From the NCBI GenBank assembly GCA_024640955.1, contig JAHEDZ010000017.1, forward strand, positions 1 through 52,398: a stretch of DNA of 52,398 bases. Direction: 5' to 3'. Made by a program: the position numbers and the translations under genes. This document shows positions 35,389 through 43,154 of the stretch, one piece after another (position 1 is the stretch's first letter; each line of letters starts with the position of its first letter). Source of the stretch: Oceanospirillaceae bacterium. GTDB lineage: Bacteria > Pseudomonadota > Gammaproteobacteria > Pseudomonadales > Balneatricaceae. The notes below the pieces were generated by a model. The model had not been told where the DNA came from. It did not search any database and saw nothing but the letters and a program-made list of their open reading frames with translations.

Positions 35389-37305
35389 ATGCAATTTCAT
35401 CTCAACGGTTACAACGCTGGCGACCCTCGCTTTGCTGATCCGCAGGATGCTGTAGTACCACCACCGATCAAGCGTCCATTGCCTGAGGAAGTCGACGTAC
35501 TCATCGTTGGCTGTGGACCTGCAGGTCTCAACCTGGCTGCGCAGCTATCGCAGTTTGGCGAGATCAAAACCGCAATCGTTGATATGAGGGATGACCGTCT
35601 ACTTGTGGGCCAGGCCGATGGTATGGCTTGTCGTACACTTGAGATGTTTCAGGCTTACGGTTTCGCGGATCAGATCATCCAAGAGGGCTACCAGGTCAAT
35701 GAAGCTGCATTCTGGAAGCCCGATCCAAATGACTCCTCCAAAATTGCCCGCGCCGATAAGGTTGCAGATGTTGAAGAGGATCTCTCTGAGATGCCCCATC
35801 TGATCATCAACCAGGCACGCGTGCACGACCACTTCCTCGATGTAATGCGCAAGAGCCCAGGCAAGATCGAGCCCCATTACCAGCGCAAGCTATTAGATAT
35901 AGAAGTTGATCCTGAGGGTGGCGAGTACCCGGTCACAGTGCGCCTAGAGCGCGGTGTGAGCGTCGCACAGTTCAACAAGGTCGTAGAAACGGTAAAAGCC
36001 AAATACGTTGTGGGTTGTGACGGAGCGCGCTCAAGCGTGCGTACCGCTATCGGCAAAGAACTGGTCGGCGACCCGCTGAACCAGGCCTGGGGTGTAATGG
36101 ATGTGCTGCTAAACACCGATTTCCCAGATGTACGCCTTAAAGCACTAATCCAGTCAGACAACGAAGGTAACATGCTTATCATCCCACGTGAGGGTGGTTA
36201 CATGATTCGTGTCTATGTTGAGCTAGACAAGCTTAAACAGAATGAACGCGTAGCACGTGATCAGATGACACCTGAGGTGCTCATTGCCGCCGCGAACCGC
36301 ATCATGCACCCCTACACACTAGATGTAAAAGAGGTCGCTTGGTGGAGCGTCTACGAGATTGGTCAGCGCATCACGACCGGTTTTGATGACTCTACCCCGG
36401 AACGCGCTGCTCGAGTATTCCTTGCCGGTGACGCTTGTCACACTCACAGTCCAAAAGCCGGCCAGGGGCTGAACACCTCAGTGATGGATACCTGGAACCT
36501 CGGCTGGAAAATGGCGCATGTGCTGATGGGTCGAGCTGCTGAGTCAATCCTTGAGACCTACTCTACTGAGCGCCACGAATACGGGAAGAAGTTGATCGAC
36601 TTCGATAAAGAGTGGGCGGCGATGTTTAGCGCCAAACCCAAAACTAAAGAGAATCCGAATGGAGTAGACCCAGAGGAGTTCAAACGTTACTTCCAGCTCT
36701 TTGGACGCTACACAGCCGGAGTTTCGATTCAATACCGCCCGTCTACTATGACGAGCAAAGGGCAGCATCAGTCGTTGGCGACTGGCCAGACAATCGGCAT
36801 GCGCTTCCACTCTGCCCCGGTTATTCGTCACGGTGATGCTAAGCCTATACAACTTGGCCACTGCATCACGGCAAATGCCGCTTACCGTGTTTTCCTCTTT
36901 GGAGGCACTGCAGAGCCAATGAGCGAAAATTGTCGCGTCAAAGCACTGTGCGAGCGTCTGGATTCTGATGCCAAGTCACCACTGAAACGCTACACGCCAG
37001 CTGGTGCAGATCCAGATTCAGTTATCGATGTGCGCGCCGTATTCCAGCAGCACCACCAGTCATTCGAGACCACATCGATGCACCCAGTGCTAGCGCCTGA
37101 AAAAGGCCGTTACGGTCTGCGTGATCACGAGAAAGCGTTCTGTGTTGATCACCTGACCGGCCCAGATATCTATGACATGCGTGGTATCAGCCGTGACGGA
37201 TGTATCATTATCGTACGCCCGGATCAGTATGTGGCCGATGTGCTACCGCTCGATGACTTCGCGGGGCTCTGTGCGTTCTTTGAGCCGCTGTTATTAGAGC
37301 ATTGA
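35389..37305 (+). CDS. mobA: 3-Hydroxybenzoate 4-monooxygenase (flavoprotein)
   Basis: A 638-residue FAD- and NADPH-dependent aromatic hydroxylase, converting 3-hydroxybenzoate to protocatechuate. It has the Rossmann motif VGCGPAGLN at about 40-48, GCDGARSSVR, the GDACHTHSPKAGQGLN motif, and a C-terminal thioredoxin-like domain. The N-terminus MQFHLNGYNAGDP, the QARVHDHFLD segment and the C-terminal RPDQYVADVLPL are very close to Comamonas MobA as I recall it, and the length agrees. The ATG at 35389 has AAGGAG 6 bases upstream; an in-frame GTG at 35365 lies before the site and is less likely. Phenol hydroxylase relatives are the alternative. No protocatechuate ring-cleavage genes are in the window. 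Confidence 0.9.
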   Translation: MQFHLNGYNAGDPRFADPQDAVVPPPIKRPLPEEVDVLIVGCGPAGLNLAAQLSQFGEIKTAIVDMRDDRLLVGQADGMACRTLEMFQAYGFADQIIQEGYQVNEAAFWKPDPNDSSKIARADKVADVEEDLSEMPHLIINQARVHDHFLDVMRKSPGKIEPHYQRKLLDIEVDPEGGEYPVTVRLERGVSVAQFNKVVETVKAKYVVGCDGARSSVRTAIGKELVGDPLNQAWGVMDVLLNTDFPDVRLKALIQSDNEGNMLIIPREGGYMIRVYVELDKLKQNERVARDQMTPEVLIAAANRIMHPYTLDVKEVAWWSVYEIGQRITTGFDDSTPERAARVFLAGDACHTHSPKAGQGLNTSVMDTWNLGWKMAHVLMGRAAESILETYSTERHEYGKKLIDFDKEWAAMFSAKPKTKENPNGVDPEEFKRYFQLFGRYTAGVSIQYRPSTMTSKGQHQSLATGQTIGMRFHSAPVIRHGDAKPIQLGHCITANAAYRVFLFGGTAEPMSENCRVKALCERLDSDAKSPLKRYTPAGADPDSVIDVRAVFQQHHQSFETTSMHPVLAPEKGRYGLRDHEKAFCVDHLTGPDIYDMRGISRDGCIIIVRPDQYVADVLPLDDFAGLCAFFEPLLLEH

Positions 37306-37345
37306 GCCACGAAAAGGGGCCCCTAACGCGGCCTGAAGGCTCATC

Positions 37346-39034
37346 TCAGATACCCCCAGACTGCTTTCGAAGAAGCGCTTGGGCTATACGGTTAGCGTCA
37401 ACCGGCTTATGCAAGACTTCAATGGCTCCCAGCATTTTCAGACGTCTCAATGTATCGGGATCGGTTCCGCCGGTGACAATGATGGAATCCATTCGCTTAT
37501 CCTGCTGCGCCAACTCGCGCAGCACGTCTAAACCATCTTTTTTCGGCATATTAAGATCGGACACAAGCAGGTCGAATGCCTGGTTTGACAAAACTGAGAG
37601 GGCCTCGGCACCGTCAGCGACCTGGGTAACTTTCGCACCCATCTGCTCCAGATATTTGGTCATCAACATACGTTGAAAACGGTCATCATCCGCCAGCAGC
37701 ACGTGCTTTGACTCGAGCTGAGCTCGCAGACGTTGTTGTAAATCCATGTCGTCCTCAGCACCCACATAAGATATCGGCAGCGATAAAAGCATACGCGTGC
37801 CATCTTCGGGTGAGCTTTTCGCCGTGATGCTGCCACCTAGCCTATGCGCAATCTGTTTGCACACATGCAGCCCCAAACCCGACCCTTTGCCAACGGTGCT
37901 TCCCCGTTCGAAAGCTTCAAAAACCCGCTTTAACTCATCGGGTGAAAGTCCAACACCATCATCCGCAACTTGTATATGCAACACTGGGCGGTGTGTTAAT
38001 CGGTCAGAGTCAACCCACAGACTGATCCTAATTTCGGTGCCTTCACTGTGTACAGCCGCGTTTTTAACTAAATTGGTAACTATCTGTCGTAGGGCTTGCG
38101 CAGGAATATTGAAGTGTTTAGAGCCTTGTTCGTCTGATGAAAGCTTTGTGCGAAAACCATGCTTATCAAACAAAAACCGCATGGAGCTCAACACACGTTC
38201 AACCAGTGCGTAAGGAATCTCTGAACGCACTGTGATATGTCTCTCGTTGGACGGATCAAGAATGGAATTCAGATCATCCAACACTCCAAGAAGGTGCTCA
38301 GCGATTGACGATAAGTCCCGACCGTAGGGCTCGATGCTTGTGATATTTTGCTCATCCATCATCATTTTCATCGATGACAGGGGCGTTCTAAGCTCATGAC
38401 CAACGATTGCTACACTCTGGAGTAACTTCGATCTCTCTTGCTTAAGCTGATAAAGCGCATCCTGGTAGCGATCTCTAGACGATATCAATTCTGTCGTGTC
38501 TGTTATCGATATCAGAATCCGATCATTCGAGTATTTTGCCTTTGAAAGCTGATGCCATGCTCCACTGGCGGTGTACTTTAACGACAGCGGCTCAAGCTTC
38601 CAATTCAAAAGCCACATTCCAAATTGATAGGAATCAACGTCATAAATACGATCTAAAGACCGGACTTGGCGTGATTTACTCTTCTCGAGTAGCTCCTTAC
38701 CTAATCGGTTTGCGTCCTCTACGTCACCATTTACGGTAACCAGAAAATAGGCGACAGGCGCCTCATCGAATAGCGCTCTATTTGCTAGTGCTGTGTCATT
38801 CTCTTTTACTAAGGCACTCTGCAGCTCTTCGTTTTGAGCCAGCAGTTCAGCGTGATACACCCCGATTTCGTGCAGCAATTCAGTCGATGACAGCTTATCA
38901 AAGAGCTCTATACTCTTTTCGACTTGTCGCGCTTCTATTCGCTGCCTCAATTGTTCAAGTTGACTATCCACAATCCCATCCAACGGCAATTCTAATTCCG
39001 ACTGTACTACTGGATTGCGCAAAACACACGCCAC
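37346..39034 (-). CDS. Soluble hybrid histidine kinase with PAS and receiver
   Basis: A 562-residue kinase without membrane helices. The N-terminal region reads like PAS-linked helices (ELLHEIGVYHAELLAQNEEL), then a PAS domain near 90-150. The phospho-acceptor is H213 in GHELRTPLSSMKMM, the N-box is NLVKNAAVHS, and the G-box is GSGLGLHVCKQ. The receiver follows, with D493 in VSDLNMPKKDG. It is clearly related to the kinase at 31777-34275 (shared GHELRTP..S.KM, HLL.VLDD and NL..NA..HS..T). It starts at GTG (39034); the exact start is uncertain. It is convergent with mobA. Confidence 0.87.
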   Translation of the reverse strand: MACVLRNPVVQSELELPLDGIVDSQLEQLRQRIEARQVEKSIELFDKLSSTELLHEIGVYHAELLAQNEELQSALVKENDTALANRALFDEAPVAYFLVTVNGDVEDANRLGKELLEKSKSRQVRSLDRIYDVDSYQFGMWLLNWKLEPLSLKYTASGAWHQLSKAKYSNDRILISITDTTELISSRDRYQDALYQLKQERSKLLQSVAIVGHELRTPLSSMKMMMDEQNITSIEPYGRDLSSIAEHLLGVLDDLNSILDPSNERHITVRSEIPYALVERVLSSMRFLFDKHGFRTKLSSDEQGSKHFNIPAQALRQIVTNLVKNAAVHSEGTEIRISLWVDSDRLTHRPVLHIQVADDGVGLSPDELKRVFEAFERGSTVGKGSGLGLHVCKQIAHRLGGSITAKSSPEDGTRMLLSLPISYVGAEDDMDLQQRLRAQLESKHVLLADDDRFQRMLMTKYLEQMGAKVTQVADGAEALSVLSNQAFDLLVSDLNMPKKDGLDVLRELAQQDKRMDSIIVTGGTDPDTLRRLKMLGAIEVLHKPVDANRIAQALLRKQSGGI

Positions 39035-39089
39035 CTAGACATCCGCAAGCAAAATAAATTACAGATCTCGGCATATGATTTTTTGTTCA

Positions 39090-39728
39090 TCAGTATAGAA
39101 GGGATTGACGAGCGCTCTCTTCAAACTCTTGTACTGCTGCTTCTGTCATTTCATCTTTTAACAGTTCGTTTAACAGCGCACCCGGAATTGTAAAGCATCG
39201 ATGCCCTTGACCAAGCAAAGTCTCAAATTGCTCCAGGCTTCGCAGACTGGCCACGAGAATCTTCGTGTTTGTACAAACAGCGCGTAAACCAGAGAAGATA
39301 GCGTCAGCATTGCGGTGACTTTCGACTAAGCGCGCATAATAAGGGGCTGCATATTTCAATCCCAGATTTTCAGCAGCTGCCCCCATAGCCACTGAGTAAA
39401 CACCGGTCAAAGTTGTGCGATTGGCCACATCCAGGGTGCTAGCCAGATTGAAACCGGCCTCTGTGGCAGGGATCTTGACGATAGTATGTTCCGATAGCGC
39501 AAGAATTTCCTCAGCCGAACGCTGCCAATCGTCTCCAAAAACCTGGAGTTGAATATGCTCAAAACCAATATCTAACGCTTCATCAACCAGCATCCGATAA
39601 CGAGCGAGGCTCACATCAAGACCTGCGCGCTGAATCAAAAGGGGATTAGTAGTGATTGCCGTAAACAGCCCTGTCGCTGATACTCTTCTCCAATCTTCTC
39701 GCCGCGCACTATCTAATAGCCATTCCAT
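39090..39728 (-). CDS. Transaldolase-family protein (FSA/TalC-like)
   Basis: A 212-residue TIM-barrel aldolase of the short transaldolase/fructose-6-phosphate aldolase type. The Schiff-base Lys is in TIVKIPATEAG, with FTAITTNPLLIQRAG near the N-terminus and TGVYSVAMGAAAE after the active site. Members interconvert fructose 6-phosphate, glyceraldehyde 3-phosphate and related sugars. The ATG at 39728 is preferred over an in-frame TTG at 39752; neither has a clear ribosome site. It is divergent from the fructokinase-like gene, with a dyad between. Confidence 0.85.
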   Translation of the reverse strand: MEWLLDSARREDWRRVSATGLFTAITTNPLLIQRAGLDVSLARYRMLVDEALDIGFEHIQLQVFGDDWQRSAEEILALSEHTIVKIPATEAGFNLASTLDVANRTTLTGVYSVAMGAAAENLGLKYAAPYYARLVESHRNADAIFSGLRAVCTNTKILVASLRSLEQFETLLGQGHRCFTIPGALLNELLKDEMTEAAVQEFEESARQSLLY

Positions 39729-39761
39729 CAGGTTAAAATCCGCACCAACCAAAACTTTAGT

Positions 39762-39781
39762 ATAAGACTTACGTGTCTTAT
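39762..39781. promoter_or_regulatory. Dyad between transaldolase-like and fructokinase-like genes
   Basis: ATAAGAC (39762-39768) and GTCTTAT (39775-39781) are perfect 7-base arms around TTACGT. It lies in the middle of the 93-base divergent gap and is a candidate operator for both genes. Confidence 0.45.
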
Positions 39782-39821
39782 TGATAGCGATTACTGTTAC
39801 GAAAATATTTAGGGAGTAATG

Positions 39822-40751
39822 ATGTTTCTTGCTTGTGGCGACGCCCTTTACGATGTTTTTCCTGGTGACTCAGCCTCCTCCGGCCAGATCACACTCAACG
39901 GAACCGTCGGCGGATCACCGCTCAATGTTGCGATCGGCATGGCGCGCCTCGGTCTAGAGACCGGCTACCTGACGGCAAATTCAAAGGATGCGCTCGGACA
40001 AAAACTGGCGAAACACCTGGAATCCAACGGTGTTTCGACTCAATTTCTGGCACCGAGCGACCTCAATACCTCCCTAGCAATGATTGCGCTCAACGACCAG
40101 GGTCACCCGAGCTACTCTTTTTACCTCGAGGGCTGTGCGGATGTATCACTGACTTTAGAACAGTGCCCCGACCCGGCTAAGTTTCAGGCGATCTCGCTGG
40201 GCTCTTACAGCACAGTCGTGCAGCCCTGCGCTACAACACTCGCTTGGTTTGCTAACGAGGCCAAAGATAGCGCTCTGATCGCCTATGATCCGAACATTCG
40301 GCCTTCTATTCAGCCTGATCGCAGCGTTTGGCAGGCAACCGTCGAAAAACTCGGTTCTATCGCTCACGTCATGAAGCTTTCGGATGAGGATATCGCCTTC
40401 TTAGCGCCGGAAAGCAGTATTGAAGAGTATGCTAAGCGCTGTTTGGAACTGGGGCCACGCTGGGTCTTCGTCACCCAGGGTGGTGAAGGCTCTCAGGTGT
40501 TTGGCCAGAACGGCGAACACTTCAATGTAGCAGCACCGAAAATTGATGTTATAGATACTGTAGGCGCCGGTGACACCTTCCAAGCTGCAATGATCTTCGA
40601 GATTTTTGAACAGGGCGGTCCTGCTATGCTTGATACGTTGGATGCGGAACGCGTCTGCCGTTTTGCCTCACATGCTGCGGCTCTCACTTGCGAGCGCGTC
40701 GGTGCGGACCTTCCAACACGCGCGGCTATCGCAGAGCGCTGGAGCCTGTAA
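39822..40751 (+). CDS. PfkB-family carbohydrate kinase (probable fructokinase)
   Basis: A 309-residue sugar kinase of the ribokinase/PfkB family. Motif 1 is GGSPLNVAIGMARLG near 27-41 and motif 2 DTVGAGDTFQAAM near 243-255, holding the catalytic Asp. The N-terminus ACGDALYDVFPGD resembles fructokinases. It probably phosphorylates fructose or a related hexose at C6 or C1. The second of two adjacent ATG codons (39822) is 5 bases from GGGAG. The Rap1a-type gene starts on its stop codon (TAATG). Confidence 0.88.
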   Translation: MFLACGDALYDVFPGDSASSGQITLNGTVGGSPLNVAIGMARLGLETGYLTANSKDALGQKLAKHLESNGVSTQFLAPSDLNTSLAMIALNDQGHPSYSFYLEGCADVSLTLEQCPDPAKFQAISLGSYSTVVQPCATTLAWFANEAKDSALIAYDPNIRPSIQPDRSVWQATVEKLGSIAHVMKLSDEDIAFLAPESSIEEYAKRCLELGPRWVFVTQGGEGSQVFGQNGEHFNVAAPKIDVIDTVGAGDTFQAAMIFEIFEQGGPAMLDTLDAERVCRFASHAAALTCERVGADLPTRAAIAERWSL

Positions 40752-41137
40752 TGAGGTGCGTTGCTGCGATACTCGTGGGCCTGGTGCTGAGTGTTGCCTC
40801 GAATGCAGCAGTACCTGAGGACTACAGCTTTATCAGTGGCGACAACCTTTACGACGCTCTTTCCCAAGAGTCGATGGTGCTGCAGGGATATACCCTCGGT
40901 GTTGTTGACGCTCTCAAGCACTCTTCCAATCCCGAGGAGTGCTTTGTGATCCCCCTTCGACCGGATGCCGACCAGGTCATCTACGCTAGCTTCTTAAACT
41001 ACTGGAAAGACCGCGAAAACCGCCCTGCTCGCGCAGTCGATGCGATAGCGCTCATGATGCGTTTAGAATTCCCCTGTATTGCAGAGCATTCTAAGTCTAC
41101 TCAAACAAACAAAAATAGCCTGAGCAGAAAGAATTAA
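40751..41137 (+). CDS. Rap1a/Tai-type secreted protein
   Basis: A 128-residue protein with a signal peptide (MRCVAAILVGLVLSVASNAA). The mature part reads DNLYDALSQESMVLQGYTLGVVDALK, then CFVIP and a final FPC, which fits the Rap1a/Tai immunity-protein domain (family recall). In type VI secretion systems such proteins neutralise amidase effectors; stand-alone copies of unknown role are common. Two Cys residues may pair. Its ATG overlaps the PfkB stop by one base, so it is translationally coupled. No type VI secretion gene is nearby. Confidence 0.72.
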   Translation: MRCVAAILVGLVLSVASNAAVPEDYSFISGDNLYDALSQESMVLQGYTLGVVDALKHSSNPEECFVIPLRPDADQVIYASFLNYWKDRENRPARAVDAIALMMRLEFPCIAEHSKSTQTNKNSLSRKN

Positions 41138-41183
41138 TAGATATTCTTATATCACCAAAAAGAATAATTATATTCCCATAACG

Positions 41184-41219
41184 CATATGCTAAGGTCTCA
41201 TATGCATATAAGTCATATG
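41184..41219 (+). repeat. Three CATATG repeats at 15-base intervals
   Basis: CATATG occurs at 41184-41189, 41199-41204 and 41214-41219, starting exactly 15 bases apart, in the gap before the secreted peptide gene. Each is itself a palindrome. The region is AT-rich. Iterated sites at regular spacing suggest a regulator binding cooperatively. Confidence 0.5.
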
Positions 41220-41325
41220 AGTTATTCTCGGTATGAGCATTAAATCTAGATTTTTATGCCAACTTGCTTTGCGGTTTCCATTGCTAACGCCTAGCATAGT
41301 GGGGGTTCAATTATGGAGAGAGACA

Positions 41326-41490
41326 ATGTTGGTACGTTTCATGTCGGTATTGCTCGCCACTTTCGCGCTCATGAGCGGTTTTGTTGGTAGCAGCGCATTT
41401 GCAGCTGAAGAGGCTGAACAGAAATCAATTTACTGCGATGACGGTTCACTTTGCGTACCTGAGGGCGAACCCGAGCCAGAGTGCGACTAA
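41326..41490 (+). CDS. Small secreted Cys/Glu/Pro-rich peptide
   Basis: A 54-residue protein. A signal peptide (MLVRFMSVLLATFALMSGFVGSSAFA) is followed by a mature peptide of about 28 residues, acidic, with three Cys (IYCDDGSLCVPEGEPEPECD). The GGAG just upstream of the ATG at 41326 supports this start; the frame continues upstream to 41233 but without a site. I know no family for it. It precedes a periplasmic rhodanese gene by about 100 bases in the same orientation. Free thiols would suit a sulfur carrier or disulfide partner; this is inference. Confidence 0.65.
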   Translation: MLVRFMSVLLATFALMSGFVGSSAFAAEEAEQKSIYCDDGSLCVPEGEPEPECD

Positions 41491-41597
41491 GCAGAAGCTC
41501 TGGGTCGAGTTCAGAACCGACACCGCATTAAACCATGCAACACCAAGCAGTGATCAAGCACTGCAAAAACTATAAAGAAACACTGAGGGAACGAACT

Positions 41598-42254
41598 ATG
41601 ATCCGTAAATCACTTATGGTTGGCCTGATCGGTATGGCTGCAACTGGCTTTACCACTGTAGCATCAGCAGAAGACAGACCGGTTGGAATCACTGGTAGCC
41701 TGATGAGCGTTGAAGTAATGCACAACGGCGCGGCAGTGACTATCGAGCGTAATGCTGATAACCAAAATACTGTTAACCCATCATTTGCACTCACTTCACG
41801 TCCTTGCCCACCATTCTGCATCCAGCCTATGAGCTTGGCTCCAGGGGTTGAGACAATCGGCGAAGTTGAGATGGTAGATTACCTCGACCGCATGTCTAGC
41901 GGCGATGACTCGATCTTGGTTATCGACTCACGTACTCCAGATTGGGCCGAGCGCGGTATGATTCCTGGTGCTGTGAACATTCCATGGACTGCGCTGAACA
42001 CTTCTAAAGGCGCTGACCCAATCTCTATCGGTGACATCTTCACCGAACAGTTCGGTGCTGAGGAATTCGACGGCCTGTGGAAGTTCGGCAACGCAAAGAC
42101 GCTGGTTATGTACTGTAACGGTATGTGGTGTGGCCAGTCTCCAACTAACATCAAAGCGCTGCTCGACTTTGGCTACCCAGCTGACAAGATCAAGTGGTAC
42201 CGTGGCGGTATGCAGAACTGGGAAAACCTAGGTCTGACTACAGTTAAGCCATAA
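41598..42254 (+). CDS. Periplasmic rhodanese with CPPFC motif
   Basis: A 218-residue protein with a signal peptide (MIRKSLMVGLIGMAATGFTTVASA). An N-terminal region of about 55 residues after the signal ends in RPCPPFCIQP (C70 and C74). The rhodanese domain follows, with the catalytic loop CNGMWCGQSP (C173, and a second Cys178). The double Cys in the loop and the extra CPPFC are unusual and suggest a redox as well as a sulfur-transfer role. It is probably co-transcribed with the small Cys peptide upstream. A strong terminator follows. Confidence 0.85.
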   Translation: MIRKSLMVGLIGMAATGFTTVASAEDRPVGITGSLMSVEVMHNGAAVTIERNADNQNTVNPSFALTSRPCPPFCIQPMSLAPGVETIGEVEMVDYLDRMSSGDDSILVIDSRTPDWAERGMIPGAVNIPWTALNTSKGADPISIGDIFTEQFGAEEFDGLWKFGNAKTLVMYCNGMWCGQSPTNIKALLDFGYPADKIKWYRGGMQNWENLGLTTVKP

Positions 42255-42281
42255 ACTCTTATCGATCGTTTATAGCGATCT

Positions 42282-42310
42282 AAAAAACGGCGCATCTTGC
42301 GCCGTTTTTT
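42282..42310 (+). terminator. Intrinsic terminator after the rhodanese gene
   Basis: AAAAAACGGCGC (42282-42293), loop ATCTT, then GCGCCGTTTTTT (42299-42310) form a perfect 12-bp stem ending in a T-run. It terminates the peptide-rhodanese unit and stands before the sterol-desaturase-like gene. Confidence 0.9.
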
Positions 42311-42347
42311 GTTGATCAGAAAACCTCTCTCTGCGTATCTTTAACCA

Positions 42348-43154
42348 ATGGACAATCTACTTGAAATCGAGTCAACCGTTCGACTCGGCGCATTTCTTGC
42401 GATCTTTGCCGTCATGGCACTGTGGGAGATTTTGGCTCCGAGGCGCGAGTTAAGCATCTCCAAAGGGCAACGCTGGTTCAACAACCTAGGGCTTGTTGTT
42501 GTTAATACTGTGGCGATCCGTTTTATCTTCCCAGCCGCCGCCGTCGGCACCGCTGTCTGGGCCGAGAGTCAATCAATTGGCTTGATCCATTGGCTTGAGG
42601 TCGGCCAGCTGTGGTGGGTTGTACTCGTGTCCATTGTGCTGCTCGACCTGTTTATCTGGTACCAGCACCTACTCTTTCACAAAGTCCCCATTCTCTGGCG
42701 ACTGCACCGCGTACACCACGCAGACCTCGATTTCGACCTCACTACAGGGCTTCGATTTCACCCCATTGAGGTACTGCTATCGATGTTTATCAAGGCCGCG
42801 CTGATTTTACTGTTCGGTTTTCCAGCGATTGCTGTTCTACTTTTTGAGATCATACTCAATGGCTGCGCGATGATCACACATTCTAACGTTCGCCTGCCTA
42901 GCCAACTCGATAGAATAATCCGAACACTTTTTGTCACACCAGATATGCACCGCGTACATCACTCTTGGCGAATGGAGGAGGCGAACTCCAACTACGGCTT
43001 CAATCTGGCGATCTGGGACAAGCTCTTTGGTACCTACCGAGCCGATTCTGTCGATGGCCAGCTAGGCATAACCTTTGGCATCAGCCGCACACCTAACCCC
43101 CGCGCTATACCCCTAGGCAAGCTGCTGACCCTCCCCTTCCGCTCAGGCCTTTAG
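42348..43154 (+). CDS. Sterol desaturase/fatty acid hydroxylase family protein
   Basis: A 268-residue integral membrane di-iron protein. His clusters of the superfamily appear: HLLFH near 107, HRVHHAD near 119-125, and HRVHHSW near 205. About four membrane segments are present. Such enzymes hydroxylate or desaturate lipids, but bacterial members are mostly uncharacterised. It starts after the terminator and overlaps the end of the convergent fused oxidoreductase gene by 12 bases. Confidence 0.88.
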   Translation: MDNLLEIESTVRLGAFLAIFAVMALWEILAPRRELSISKGQRWFNNLGLVVVNTVAIRFIFPAAAVGTAVWAESQSIGLIHWLEVGQLWWVVLVSIVLLDLFIWYQHLLFHKVPILWRLHRVHHADLDFDLTTGLRFHPIEVLLSMFIKAALILLFGFPAIAVLLFEIILNGCAMITHSNVRLPSQLDRIIRTLFVTPDMHRVHHSWRMEEANSNYGFNLAIWDKLFGTYRADSVDGQLGITFGISRTPNPRAIPLGKLLTLPFRSGL

